Part shown: positions 26,659 through 36,700 of the stretch, one piece after another | Position numbering within the stretch: the stretch's first letter is position 1 | How the letters are laid out: the number at the start of each line of letters is the position of its first letter | Translations under genes and position numbers: made by a program | The notes under the pieces: model-generated | Databases searched by the model: none | The model's input: only the letters and a program-made list of their open reading frames with translations | What the model was told of the DNA's origin: nothing | Source of the DNA: Anaerolinea sp. | Lineage (GTDB): Bacteria > Chloroflexota > Anaerolineae > Aggregatilineales > UBA2796 | Reading direction: 5' to 3' | Assembly (NCBI GenBank): GCA_014879835.1 | Contig: JACSRJ010000237.1 | Location: 1 to 64,000 of the forward strand | Length of the DNA: 64,000 nucleotides

Positions 26659-26688
26659 TTGACAAGCGATCCCTCCTTGTTTTATACT
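26659..26688 (+). promoter_or_regulatory. Strong sigma70-type promoter of the GH1 gene
   Basis: A consensus -35 TTGACA (26659-26664), 18-base spacer and -10 TATACT (26683-26688) put transcription start near 26695. This leaves a ~127-base leader before the GH1 start codon, and the CelR-like operator begins at about +3. Confidence 0.75.
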
Positions 26689-26697
26689 GTTACTCAA

Positions 26698-26715
26698 ATT
26701 GGGAACGCTCCCAAT
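26698..26715. promoter_or_regulatory. CelR-like (LacI family) operator
   Basis: The palindrome ATTGGGAACGCTCCCAAT covers the transcription start. Its core TGGGAACGCTCCCA differs by one base from the 14-base operator TGGGAGCGCTCCCA known for CelR, the cellobiose-responsive repressor of Thermobifida. The position just after the -10 box suits repression released by a beta-glucoside sugar. No LacI gene lies in the window, so the regulator is unknown. Confidence 0.7.
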
Positions 26716-26719
26716 AACA

Positions 26720-26745
26720 AAAAAAGTTCAAAATGAGACTTTTTT
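26720..26745 (+). other. A/T-rich hairpin in GH1 leader
   Basis: AAAAAAGT (26720-26727) can pair with ACTTTTTT (26738-26745) around a 10-base loop. It is weak and A/T-only at the base; it might be a minor attenuator or chance. Confidence 0.25.
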
Positions 26746-26752
26746 GCAAAGT

Positions 26753-26764
26753 GTGAGCGCTCTC
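26753..26764. promoter_or_regulatory. Second LacI-type half-palindromic site in GH1 leader
   Basis: GTGAGCGCTCTC contains the perfect core GAGCGCTC with the central GCGC typical of LacI-family operators. It lies about 46 bases centre-to-centre from the first operator, so looping or an auxiliary site is conceivable. Confidence 0.4.
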
Positions 26765-26821
26765 TTTCAGATTTATACCTTTGCAGAAATGTCTGCACTT
26801 TCGCTGGAGCTTCAGCCCAAC

Positions 26822-28153
26822 ATGACCCGTACTTTTCCCGATCAGTTCTTGTGGGGTTCTGCCACCGCCGCGTATCAGGTTGAGGGGGCAGTGAATACCG
26901 ACGGACGGGGTCTTTCTATCTGGGATCAGTTTTGTCGTACCCCCGGTAAGATCGAGGACGGCAGCAGCGGCGATCTCGCCTGTGATCATTACCATCGGTA
27001 TCGTGATGATATATCCCTGATGGCCGGGTTGGGAATGCGTGCCTACCGTTTTTCCGTTTGCTGGGCCCGTATCCTGCCCAATGGGGTGGGCAAAGTGAAC
27101 GGCGCAGGGCTGGATTTTTATGATCGGCTTGTGGATACCCTGCTTCAGCACCGCATTCAACCTTTTGTGACTCTGTATCACTGGGATATGCCACAGGCGC
27201 TTCAAGATAAAGGCGGATGGGCTAACCGTGATTTGGTGAGTGCTTATGCCGATTATGCGGCTGTGGTTGCAGCGCGTCTTGGAGATCGGGTCAAAAACTG
27301 GATCACCCTCAATGAGCCGTGGGTTTCGGCCTTCATGGGCTACTTTATGGGTGTTCATGCTCCGGGCCTGACCGATTGGCGCACTGGTCTTCAGGTGTCG
27401 CACCATCTGAACCTTGCCCACGGACGCGGCTCACAGGCAATCCGTGCAGCTTCTGCGGATGCCAAAGTGGGGATCGCTCTCAACCTGAGTTGGACTGACC
27501 CGGCAAGCGACTCCGAAGCGGATCGGGCAGCCGCTTGGCGGCATGATGGGTATGTTAACCGTTGGTTTTTGGACCCGCTTTTTAAAGGCAGTTACCCGGT
27601 GGATATGATCGAGTGGCTGGGCCCAGATGCACCCACCATCGCCCCCGGTGACCTGTCGATCATTCAACAACCGAACGACTTTTTGGGGATCAACTATTAC
27701 ACCCGCTCCATCATTGGAGAGGGGGACGATTTTCCCCAGATGAAGCTCAGATGGGTATACGGACCCAACGACCATACTGACATGGGGTGGGAAGTTTACC
27801 CTGATGGACTGTACCATACCCTGATGCGGGTTACTCAGGATTATCAACCCGCCGCAATCTATATTACTGAAAACGGCGCGGCCTTCCCCGACAAGTTGAA
27901 CGGGACGGAAGAAGTACACGACGAAAAACGGGTGAATTATCTGCGTGCGCACTTTGAGTCGGCGCAGCGCGCTATCGAGGATGGCGCACCCCTGAAGGGA
28001 TATTTTGTATGGTCGCTCATGGATAACTTTGAGTGGTCGTATGGATATACCAAACGGTTCGGACTGGTCTATGTGGATTATCCAACGCAGAAGCGTGTTC
28101 TCAAGACCAGTGCGCGTTTTTACCAAAATGTCATTCGCCATAACGCGGTGTGA
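26822..28153 (+). CDS. GH1 beta-glucosidase
   Basis: 443 residues from ATG 26822 (MTRTFPDQFLWGSATAAYQV); the frame is open upstream but that part includes the operator region. GH1 hallmarks are the N-terminal FLWGSATAAYQVEGA, acid/base E165 in TLNEPW and nucleophile E350 in YITENGAAF, with NFEWSYGYTKRFGLVYVDY near the end. It has no signal peptide, so it hydrolyses imported cellobiose or other beta-glucosides in the cytosol. Controlled by the promoter and CelR-like operator upstream. The stop codon lies within an imperfect GTGTGA-TGC-TCACAC inverted repeat. Confidence 0.95.
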   Translation: MTRTFPDQFLWGSATAAYQVEGAVNTDGRGLSIWDQFCRTPGKIEDGSSGDLACDHYHRYRDDISLMAGLGMRAYRFSVCWARILPNGVGKVNGAGLDFYDRLVDTLLQHRIQPFVTLYHWDMPQALQDKGGWANRDLVSAYADYAAVVAARLGDRVKNWITLNEPWVSAFMGYFMGVHAPGLTDWRTGLQVSHHLNLAHGRGSQAIRAASADAKVGIALNLSWTDPASDSEADRAAAWRHDGYVNRWFLDPLFKGSYPVDMIEWLGPDAPTIAPGDLSIIQQPNDFLGINYYTRSIIGEGDDFPQMKLRWVYGPNDHTDMGWEVYPDGLYHTLMRVTQDYQPAAIYITENGAAFPDKLNGTEEVHDEKRVNYLRAHFESAQRAIEDGAPLKGYFVWSLMDNFEWSYGYTKRFGLVYVDYPTQKRVLKTSARFYQNVIRHNAV

Positions 28154-28187
28154 TGCTCACACACCGTTACCCTGCACACACGGAACC

Positions 28188-28240
28188 CCCTTATCCCTCC
28201 GCCCTTCCCGGTTTACCGGGTTAGGGCAGGGGTGTAAGGG
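28188..28240. repeat. 53-base imperfect palindrome between GH1 and GH3 genes
   Basis: Bases run from CCCTTA (28188) to TAAGGG (28240), with a perfect inner CCCGGT-TT-ACCGGG and mostly complementary arms. It would form a long GC-rich hairpin. It resembles an intergenic palindromic repeat (REP-like) or a terminator that could reduce GH3 expression relative to GH1. No U-tract. Confidence 0.5.
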
Positions 28241-28312
28241 ACTGCTCCGCCCCACTGCCCAATAACTGCGGTTCCAACTCAGTTTTTTGTTCAGTACCAA
28301 AGGAAGTTTTAT

Positions 28313-30919
28313 ATGAAACGGTTAGTAGGTGCGATCATTGCTGCGGTGATGGTCATCGTTTTGGCGTTCCAGCCCGGCGTTTCAAGCGTCCGTGCGGGCA
28401 TTCCCGCTTATCTAAACCCCGCCCTCTCCCCTGAAGATCGGGCCGATGATCTACTGGCCCAGATGACCCTTGACGAAAAAATCGGGCAAATGACTCAGGT
28501 TGAGAAAAACAGTATCAAACTGGGCGACATCAGCGCGCTGTTCATCGGCAGCATCCTGAGCGGTGGCGGCGGTTCACCCCGTCCCAACACCCCGGATGCA
28601 TGGCTGGAGATGGTGCGCGAATTTCAGGCGCAAGCTGCCCAAACACGCCTCAAAATCCCTCTGATCTATGGGGTGGATGCGGTACATGGGCACAATAACG
28701 TATATGGTGCGGTGATCTTCCCCCACAACGTGGGCTTAGGGGCCACCCGTGACGCAGATCTGGTGGAACGCATAGGGCGTGCCACCGCCGATGACCTGTT
28801 GGGCACAGGGATCACGTGGAACTTTGCGCCTGTGGTGGCAGTGGTTCAAGACTATCGTTGGGGCCGCTCCTATGAGGGCTTCGGCGAGAACACCGATCTG
28901 GTGACCGAACTGGGCACAGCCTATCTGCGCGGGCTGCAAGGCGACCCTGCAAAAGGTATCCGAGTGTTGGGTACCCCCAAGCACTTCATCGGCGATGGGG
29001 GCACCGTCTGGGGCACCTCCCAAACTTACCCCATGGATCAGGGTGATACCCAGATGGACGAAGCCACCCTCCGCCGCCTTTTCCTGCCCCCCTATGAGGA
29101 TGCAGTTAAAAATGGTGCCCTCAGCATCATGGCTTCGTTCTCCAGTTGGAATGGGCTGAAGATGCACGCCCAAAAAGCCCTGTTAACCGATCTGCTCAAG
29201 GGCGAACTGGGCTTTAAGGGTTTTGTGGTTTCAGATTGGGCGGGCATTGATCAGGTGGACAGCGATTATTACACCGCTGTTGTGGCTTCGATCAATGCAG
29301 GCGTTGATATGAACATGGTTCCCTACGATTACGTGCGCTTTATCGATGCGATGAAGAAGGCCGTGGACGCGGGCGATATTTCCATGGAGCGTATTGACGA
29401 TGCGGTGCGCCGCATCCTTGTGGCAAAGTTTGCGTTGGGGCTGTTCGAGCGCCCTGTAGGTGAAGAAGACCTGCTGGCCAAAGTGGGCGGCGAAGAAAGC
29501 CGGATACTTGCCCGTGAAGCGGTGAGTAAGTCACTGGTGCTGCTCAAGAACACCAATCAGGTACTGCCTCTTGCCAAGACCACCCCAACCATTTACGTAT
29601 CAGGGGCAGGCGCAAAAAGCATTGGGCTTCAGTCCGGGGGTTGGACAATCACATGGCAGGGCGACAGCAGCGCCAACCTCACCCCCGGTGTGACTATCCT
29701 TGAAGGTATCGAAAACGCCGTCTCCGGTGCAAAAGTGGTCTATGATCCCGCGGCCATGTTCAAGGACGAAGTGGATGCTTCGGGCAATCCCGTGATCGCC
29801 GATGTGGGTGTGATGGTGATGTCCGAAATGCCCTATGCGGAAGGTCAGGGCGACAATAAAGCACCGGCTGTTTCGGGACGGGAAGTGCGCATCTTTAACA
29901 ACCTGCGCGAACGGGTCAAAACGCTGGTGGTGGTGATCGTGAGTGGGCGTCCGGTGGACATCAGCGCAATCCTCGACCAATCCGACGCGGTTGTGGCTGC
30001 ATGGCTCCCCGGAACCGAAGGCGATGGGGTAACCGATGTCCTCTTTGGAGATAAACCCTTCACCGGAAAACTACCCTACACATGGCTGCGCAGTGCTGAT
30101 CAACTGCCCTTTGATTTTGAGTCCCTGCCTGCTGAAGGATGTGACGCGCCGTTGTTCCCTTATGGTTACGGACTGAGCGTCAGTGATACAGGCTCTGAAT
30201 GGCTTGATCTGGCCGCGGAATGTTCTGGCGGAACTCCGGTTGCAGTCGCGCCGGCCACTGCAACACCGGCCCCGGTTGTGGCTCTGATCGCGCCCGAAGG
30301 TACCCCTCGTGAGACCTATATCGCGCCTTTCCCAGTGAGCATCAAACTGGACGGCGATCTGGGGGATTGGGCTGGTGTGCCCCGCGTCACCATGAGTGCC
30401 GATGTGGGGATGCCTTCGGTGACCTTTGCGGCTGCGGCCGATGACACCTATCTCTACTTCATGGGCGAAGTTCAAGACGACAAGATCATCAGCGGAGAAC
30501 ATGGGGCCGACTACTGGAACGAAGATTCCATTGAGTTTTACCTCAACGCTACGGGCGATCTCACCCTCACCAGTTACACCAAGGGTGTGGCTCAGATGAC
30601 CTTCCCGCCCATGAACGCCGACAGCGCACCCGAAGCAGCAGTTGTGGCCGGGATGCAGGGACCAAGCGCCAATCCCAAGGTGGTCACGGTGCGCACAGCA
30701 TCGGGTTATGTGGTCGAGGTTGCAGTACCCCTTGTACAGGATTTTTGGACGATCAAGCCTGCCGACGGTGGCGTGCTGGGTTTTCAGGTACATCTTAACG
30801 CCAGCGAATCCGGTGATCGTGACACCAAGCTGATCTGGTCAGCACTGGATACCGCAGACGCTTCTTATCAGAACCCCAGCCTATTTGGTGAACTGATCTT
30901 CCATCAGGTCGTCAAGTAA
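28313..30919 (+). CDS. Secreted GH3 beta-glucosidase with C-terminal CBM9/DOMON-like domain
   Basis: 868 residues. A signal peptide (MKRLVGAIIAAVMVIVLAF, likely cut after VRA) precedes the GH3 N-terminal barrel, with KHFIGDGGT and nucleophile D308 in VVSDWAG. The GH3 C-terminal domain has SLVLLKNTNQVLPL and ends in LFPYGYGLS. After a short Pro/Ala linker, residues ~660-868 look like a CBM9/DOMON beta-sandwich (LDGDLGDWAGVP, YWNEDSIEFYL). It would cut beta-glucans or cellodextrins outside the cell, feeding the cytosolic GH1. RBS AAGGAAG precedes the ATG. Probably in the GH1 transcription unit. Confidence 0.95.
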   Translation: MKRLVGAIIAAVMVIVLAFQPGVSSVRAGIPAYLNPALSPEDRADDLLAQMTLDEKIGQMTQVEKNSIKLGDISALFIGSILSGGGGSPRPNTPDAWLEMVREFQAQAAQTRLKIPLIYGVDAVHGHNNVYGAVIFPHNVGLGATRDADLVERIGRATADDLLGTGITWNFAPVVAVVQDYRWGRSYEGFGENTDLVTELGTAYLRGLQGDPAKGIRVLGTPKHFIGDGGTVWGTSQTYPMDQGDTQMDEATLRRLFLPPYEDAVKNGALSIMASFSSWNGLKMHAQKALLTDLLKGELGFKGFVVSDWAGIDQVDSDYYTAVVASINAGVDMNMVPYDYVRFIDAMKKAVDAGDISMERIDDAVRRILVAKFALGLFERPVGEEDLLAKVGGEESRILAREAVSKSLVLLKNTNQVLPLAKTTPTIYVSGAGAKSIGLQSGGWTITWQGDSSANLTPGVTILEGIENAVSGAKVVYDPAAMFKDEVDASGNPVIADVGVMVMSEMPYAEGQGDNKAPAVSGREVRIFNNLRERVKTLVVVIVSGRPVDISAILDQSDAVVAAWLPGTEGDGVTDVLFGDKPFTGKLPYTWLRSADQLPFDFESLPAEGCDAPLFPYGYGLSVSDTGSEWLDLAAECSGGTPVAVAPATATPAPVVALIAPEGTPRETYIAPFPVSIKLDGDLGDWAGVPRVTMSADVGMPSVTFAAAADDTYLYFMGEVQDDKIISGEHGADYWNEDSIEFYLNATGDLTLTSYTKGVAQMTFPPMNADSAPEAAVVAGMQGPSANPKVVTVRTASGYVVEVAVPLVQDFWTIKPADGGVLGFQVHLNASESGDRDTKLIWSALDTADASYQNPSLFGELIFHQVVK

Positions 30920-30931
30920 GCTGACTCTTTC

Positions 30932-30970
30932 AGGCAGCGCTCCTCGTCTTCCTCTGGGCGCTGCCTTTCC
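30932..30970 (+). terminator. Hairpin terminator after GH3 gene
   Basis: AGGCAGCGC (30932-30940) pairs perfectly with GCGCTGCCT (30958-30966), followed by TTCC. It lies 12 bases after the GH3 stop. Confidence 0.65.
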
Positions 30971-31163
30971 CCAGAAAACGATCACAAGCGAACTTAGAAC
31001 TGCGGTCATCCTCCCAGAAACTGCCCAAGAGGCTACCCACCTGAGAGACTCTGAGATTCGGTAGGGTATTCTGAAAGAGACCGGAATTGGCATTCATGCT
31101 CAAAGCGATCAACAATCAACAGCAGCAAAATACGAGCAGGGTATAACAGGTAACGCCGCGTTT

Positions 31164-31556
31164 ATGGATGTCCAAGTGAACGATCAACCTGATCTCCAAG
31201 ATCAGCCTTTGTATGTAGATCGCCCTTTCACCTATAAGGTTACCGTTGCCAGCCTCATGGTGGGGGTTTTTCTGGCGGGAACCTCAGCATGGCTGCTGCT
31301 GAGTCTGCTTCAACTACCCACCGAACAGCCTACGGCTGGTGAAACCGTCTGGTCACCAACTCAATTTGCCCTGCCTGCGACGTTTATCGTCTCTGGAGGT
31401 ATCTTGTTTTGGGCGATCTTTGGGCTGCCAGTACGCATTGCCAAACGACGCGGAGTAATTCTTGATCCTGAGGTCTATCCATGGACAGGGGCTGTCCTGA
31501 TCGGGGTGATAGCCACCATTGCTTTTGTGGTGGCTATCCTCAGCGGTCGAATTTAG
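31164..31556 (+). CDS. Small membrane protein, three TM helices
   Basis: 130 residues: a hydrophilic N-terminal ~24, then three hydrophobic segments (VASLMVGVFLAGTSAWLLLS, PATFIVSGGILFWAIFGL, GAVLIGVIATIAFVVAIL). No family recognised. It is followed after 26 bases by the aldo/keto reductase gene, so co-transcription is possible. Confidence 0.7.
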   Translation: MDVQVNDQPDLQDQPLYVDRPFTYKVTVASLMVGVFLAGTSAWLLLSLLQLPTEQPTAGETVWSPTQFALPATFIVSGGILFWAIFGLPVRIAKRRGVILDPEVYPWTGAVLIGVIATIAFVVAILSGRI

Positions 31557-31582
31557 CGCTTAGAGAGAGTGAGGAAGAGGTT

Positions 31583-32686
31583 ATGCGTGCCACCCCAGAA
31601 GGAACCCGACGCTTTCGAGACCGCCAACCCATTCACCGCCATGCCAACTATCGTGAAGGTTGTGATCAACTGTGGTTATCCTCTATCGGTTTGGGGACCT
31701 ACCTCGGTGATGCCGATGACGCTACCGACGCCCTTTATGAAGCTGCTTTTGATGAAGCTCTTGAACGGGGCTGCAACGTCTTCGACTGCGCTATCAACTA
31801 CCGTTACCAAAGAAGTGAACGTATTTTAGGGCGGTGGTTGGGCCGGGCAATTCAGGAAGGGCGCGCCAACCGTGACGAGATCGTGATCGCCACCAAAGGT
31901 GGCTTTGTGCCTTTTGATGGCGCTCCCCCACCCGATCCCCGCACATGGGTTTCCCAGAAGTTTCTGGATACAGGGCTGGCCAAGGCGCACGAGTTTGCGG
32001 CCCGCTATCAGCACTGCATTGCGCCAGCCTATCTGGAGACTATGATACGGTGGAGCCTGCACAATCTGGGAGTGGAGACCATTGATATTTACTACCTGCA
32101 TAACCCCGAAACCCAGTCGATTGCGATCAGTGCTGAAACCTTCCGCGCCCGGATGCTGGATGCGATTGAGACTCTTGAACTGAGCGTGGAACGAGGATTC
32201 ATCAACAGTTATGGACTGGCCACATGGACGGGTTTCCGCTCCCTAACGAGCGATCCAGCCTATCTTTCCCTGACGGAGATGGTCAGTCTCGCCACAGAGG
32301 TCGCGGGGCAAAAGCACAATCTGCGCTACCTACAACTGCCTTATAATCTGTTCATGACCGAGGCCTTTGCATTTGAGAATCAGCAGGTGGGCGAAAGTTT
32401 CATGAGCGCTATTGCCGCCGCCAACGAATTGGGATTGACGGTGATGATCAGTGCGCCTTTGATGCAGGGACGGTTAGCGCACCCGATTATGCCAGAGCTT
32501 GAGGAGGTGATCACCGGGCTGCAATCCGATGCGCAGCGGGCGATCCAGTTTGTGCGTTCCAGTCCGGGGGTGGCCACAGCCCTGATCGGGATGAAACAGA
32601 CCGCCCATGTGCGCGAAAATCTCGCCCTAATCGACGTCCCGCCGCTGGACGGCGAGACCATTCGAGGCATGTATCCGCAGTCATAA
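31583..32686 (+). CDS. Aldo/keto reductase family protein
   Basis: 367 residues from ATG 31583 (MRATPEGTRRFR), with GAGGAAGAGG just upstream. AKR features are GLGTYLGDADD near the N-terminus, NVFDCAINYRYQRSERILG (family D and Y), IVIATKGG (K) and the DIYYLHNPE segment (H), with RSSPGVATALIGMK for cofactor binding near the C-terminus. Predicted NADPH-dependent oxidoreductase; substrate unknown. Cytosolic. Confidence 0.9.
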   Translation: MRATPEGTRRFRDRQPIHRHANYREGCDQLWLSSIGLGTYLGDADDATDALYEAAFDEALERGCNVFDCAINYRYQRSERILGRWLGRAIQEGRANRDEIVIATKGGFVPFDGAPPPDPRTWVSQKFLDTGLAKAHEFAARYQHCIAPAYLETMIRWSLHNLGVETIDIYYLHNPETQSIAISAETFRARMLDAIETLELSVERGFINSYGLATWTGFRSLTSDPAYLSLTEMVSLATEVAGQKHNLRYLQLPYNLFMTEAFAFENQQVGESFMSAIAAANELGLTVMISAPLMQGRLAHPIMPELEEVITGLQSDAQRAIQFVRSSPGVATALIGMKQTAHVRENLALIDVPPLDGETIRGMYPQS

Positions 32687-32723
32687 GCCACACTTCAACA
32701 CAACGATCACGGAGGCAGTCCTG

Positions 32724-33095
32724 ATGATCACCGTAGAATGGGATGCGGAGTTAGAAAACACTGTCGTGATGCGCTACGCTGATCCGGTGCGGGATTGGCA
32801 GGAGTATCACACCGCTTCAGATGCCGCCAATGAACTGATCAAGTCTCGTAACGGCAAGGTACACCTGATTCACCTTGCCGGACGTACTAAAATGCCGCCC
32901 GGAAACCCCTTCCCGCACATCCGCTCCGCGGTACGGGCAATCCCTTCCAACTGCGAAAGTGTTGTGATGGTACTGGATAACCTCATGGCGCAGCGCATTT
33001 TGGAACTGGTGATGAGCAAGCTCTTTGGGCGTACTATCAAATTTGCCCGCTCTTTAAACGAAGCGCACACCTTTTTGAAAAGCCTCGCGGGTTGA
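32724..33095 (+). CDS. STAS/SpoIIAA-like hypothetical protein
   Basis: 123 residues with no TM helix. Alternating short strands and helices (KVHLIHLAGRTKMP, CESVVMVLDNLMAQRILELV, IKFARSLNEAHTFLKSL) resemble SpoIIAA-like/STAS folds, but no phosphorylatable Ser motif is obvious. Similarity is by pattern only. It sits 37 bases after the aldo/keto reductase gene, with a GGAGG site. Confidence 0.6.
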   Translation: MITVEWDAELENTVVMRYADPVRDWQEYHTASDAANELIKSRNGKVHLIHLAGRTKMPPGNPFPHIRSAVRAIPSNCESVVMVLDNLMAQRILELVMSKLFGRTIKFARSLNEAHTFLKSLAG

Positions 33096-33150
33096 GCCAC
33101 AATCCCCCTTTGGACTAAAATTCTTCGCTTAGGACATTGGGGATTAACCC

Positions 33151-33639
33151 ATGACAGACCAAACCAGCAGCAAGACCGTCACCCTAGAGGAACTGAACAC
33201 CTTTATTGTGCGAGCGAAAGCCAGCACCTATGTCGGCAGCGGCCCTAAAAGTCTCTCGTATCGCCCCGGTTCCCATGACATTCAGTTCCATGAGGGATCG
33301 TTTTCGTACATGGACAGTTATTTTGGCGGCACAGACTTCATCGGGCAGGAAGTGGTCTATTGGCATCAGCGTCCGGTGTGGGCCATGAACTATTACGGGA
33401 AGATATTGATCCCGCATCTCATCAATGGGACGCAAGCAGGGCATATTATCAAAATCAGCCTCACCCAGATGTATCAACAAGGACGTTTCTTGGGTGGGTT
33501 TGAATGTGCCGTTGAGGGCAGCATCTACACCGACACCAGCGAAGGCAGCGTGGATTCTTTTTCGGGCAAGGAGTGGATCACCCGTGAGGGACAGCGGGTT
33601 TATGAGCTACTCTATCATGGCGGGCTAATCAAGGATTAG
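33151..33639 (+). CDS. DUF5680-like hypothetical protein
   Basis: 162 residues resembling DUF5680 proteins: TFIVRAKASTYVG at the start, FSYMDSYFGGTDFIGQEVVY in the middle, then RPVWAMNYYG. No signal peptide, and no known enzymatic residues that I can point to. Family function unknown. It is the last plus-strand gene before the convergent large protein. Confidence 0.7.
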   Translation: MTDQTSSKTVTLEELNTFIVRAKASTYVGSGPKSLSYRPGSHDIQFHEGSFSYMDSYFGGTDFIGQEVVYWHQRPVWAMNYYGKILIPHLINGTQAGHIIKISLTQMYQQGRFLGGFECAVEGSIYTDTSEGSVDSFSGKEWITREGQRVYELLYHGGLIKD

Positions 33640-33706
33640 GGCTGCATCTGGGGCGATCCACAGATCGCCCCGCACATCAGCGCGATAAAGGGAACCGCCT
33701 CTTCAG

Positions 33707-36700
33707 TTAGAGACCACGAGAGACCACAGCCACTGTGAGCTGTTGAATCCTCCCATCCCGTTGAAACAGGTGTCGGGAAGTGGCTTGATCAAGGCTGGTG
33801 CCCTTGATCTGATGGGTCGTGCCGTCGTGGTAGTGAATGGTGATCGAAGGTGCCGAGTCCATTTTCAGCACCACAGGGGTCTGACAGATGGTATATCCCA
33901 ACGTACCCGGTTGAAGTTCGATCTGCCGCTGCTTTCCATCCACCTGCAAGTAGGCGAACGAGACCGGCGCGGTGAGCCACTCATGGGGATCAAGGAGGGG
34001 CGTTTCGAACCTGATCTCCCCATTGTTGATCACAAAGCCCAATTCACCCTGTCGCGTTAGGATCAGTTCTTTGACCGATCCGGTCATCCCCGGTTGGCGT
34101 GCCCCTTGACCCTTGGGTGTGTGTGAGTAAGGATCACTGGGAAAAGCACCGTAAACGTTTGGCGTTTTGTTGAAGCTCAGTCCAGCCCGAATATCAGCAT
34201 AACATGCCGCCAACGCAGGCGCGGAAGGATGATCCTTAAAACGCAGTGCAGTTTCCTGTACAGCGAGAAGCAGTTTGGTGACCATGTGCCAGTAGATGCT
34301 GCCCAGCCCCTCATAGGCGAAAAAAGTCCCTGACCGGCCAGTGAATTGATTGTGATGGAAGGTCTCTTCAAATAAAGCCCGGATGCTCTCAAATTCGCGT
34401 TCTACCAGTTCGCTGAATTTGGGATTCTGTTTGAGCGTATCAAGGGCTCGTTTGGCATCTCGGAAATTTCGCAGAGGGGCGCTGAAGTGGTATACCCCAT
34501 TCAGATCGCGGGTGATTAGGGTCTTATCCCCCGCCTCCGCCAGTTGGCTAAAGAGACTCACCTGCTTCACCTGATCGGGACTCAGGCTGTTTTTTTCTAA
34601 AAAGGTAGGCAGTTCCCGATCCGGGTAGAGGATATAAGTATGCTGATCAGCGCGATACAAAGGCCCCTGACGCATACTCTGAAGCAAAGCCAATGATTCT
34701 TCGGCAGACAACATACCGGAAGATAGGATCGAGACTTGGCCTTCAAGCATCTCATAAAGACGACTGATGGCAGCGCGCCCATCCTCAAAGTGGATGACAT
34801 TATAAGCATGATAGAGATCATCGGGGCGTTTGTTGGCCCGCAGTGCGTGTTCTACATGGCGTTGGGCTGCATCAAGGAAGGTGATGATCTCCGCCAGAGG
34901 GGCATTCACCTGTTCACCTGAAAAGCCCTCGTGGTAGTAGTGGTGTCGGTATCCGCTGGCAGCTTCTCCTAACCGATCCATCATCTGACGCCGCTGTTCA
35001 TCGCTGAAAACGCCCTTCAGCAGGGGCGCGAACTGCTCCAACGCCTGTCCAATCTGCCCTAAAAGCTGCCATACCTCTTCACTGATCGACAGGGATTTGA
35101 GGGCGCTTTGGGCAAATAAATCACGGCAAAAAACCAAATAGCGGCGCAAGTAGCCTAAAGTCACCACCGAGATCCCCTTGCCCACAAGGGCGTTATTGGC
35201 GTCGTTCCATTCGGGGCGCTGAGTGTTCATCCAGATTCCACCTTCAGGGACAAAATTCGCCAATTTGGCCAGCAGCAGAATCAACAGCTTTTCGGCAAGG
35301 GTGATGTGAAGCACCTGCCCCCCAACGGTGGTCATCAGGCGAGCATCTGTACCCCATTCGCGCTGACGGGCTTCGATCTGACGATGCAGTTCCCAGTCAA
35401 ATTCGATAGTGTGGGCGTAATCCTTAAGCAGTTCCGCGTAAGGTTTGATACGGTACGGGACGCGGGCATGGCTAAAGACGGGCGCAGTGAGCATCTCCTG
35501 AAGTGTGCCCGGATGCACTGCTTGGCTGATCTCCAGTAGTTTTAGTAAGTAGATGATCTGGTGATCGCTCCAATAGCCGATATTCGCCCATGGATTGGAT
35601 GGCTCTGGGGTCTCCCAATCAAGGCCAGCGCGGGTGATGCGGTAAGGGTTGTAGCCGTCGGCGGTAGTCGCATTCACAAAAATGCTGATCATGCTCTCCA
35701 CAAATTCGGGGTAAGTGTATGCCAACGCTTCCCAGTTCTGGAAAATGTCGCGCCAGTTGCCCTCATAGTCGAGTTTGGGTGAACCATCAGCCTTTTTGAT
35801 GTTGATCGCAAACCGATTCCACGGACGGCTGGGATCACCATGGCGGCGGCTGAAAGTCAAGGGGAGATAGCTGTTGCTGAGGCGGATAAGGTCTGCTATA
35901 CCCGATTCGCGTGCCCGCTTTTGAAGCGCCGCAAGGTGAATCCGCTTCGGCAGGGAAGCAAAAAAGTCCCCGTGCGCCTTGAGTACGGCTTTATTCCGAA
36001 CGGACACAAAGTCCACAAAATCCGCCGACTGAAGCCAATATTGATCAACGGGCAGTCCACCGCGCATCGCGTTAAACATTACATTGGCGAAGTGGAAAGG
36101 CGCATAGGCGTCATTCTTTGAAAGCTGAACCCCATCAACGCTTGCTACCAATTCCCAGAGTTTGGCTTGCCCTGCTGCAATATCATCTTCCAGCATCCGG
36201 ATCAGGGCATCGGTATCCCCCTGAAGCCAGCGCACTTTTTGGACAATGGATGCGCTGTCTTGATAGACATCCGCGATCAGATGCCACGATTTATGCTCCT
36301 GAGGGCGTAGATCGATCTGGGTATGGACAAAGTACGCCCCCCGCCGTCCACGGACATCCGTTTCAGGGATCAGCGGCTGCCCTGCGCGAAATCGATCCAA
36401 CTGCACTGAAGAGAGCAGGTAATTTGGCTGGGAAAGCCCAATCTGAGCGACTGTGTTGGCGTACAAAGATTCACTTGGTTCCGCCAGATCGGAAAGAGTC
36501 GCATTGAGGGCGAAAATGCCCAAGCCCGTTGACGGTTCTAATTCGCTGCGTTTGTAGGCGTCAAGCAGACAGCTCATACTGCCCTGCACTTCAAGGGTGA
36601 CATTGGCTGGCATGAGGTTTTGAAGACCATCTAAAACTTCAACCTGACAAGGCTCCGCCCCCGCATTGATCAACCATGTGGTTTTGACAAAGCCGAACTT

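Noticed and set aside
26420-26665. 81-codon minus-strand frame upstream of GH1
   Set aside because: It starts with TTG and no RBS, overlaps the GH1 -35 box, and its 3' half is made of inverted-repeat sequence. No recognisable protein features.
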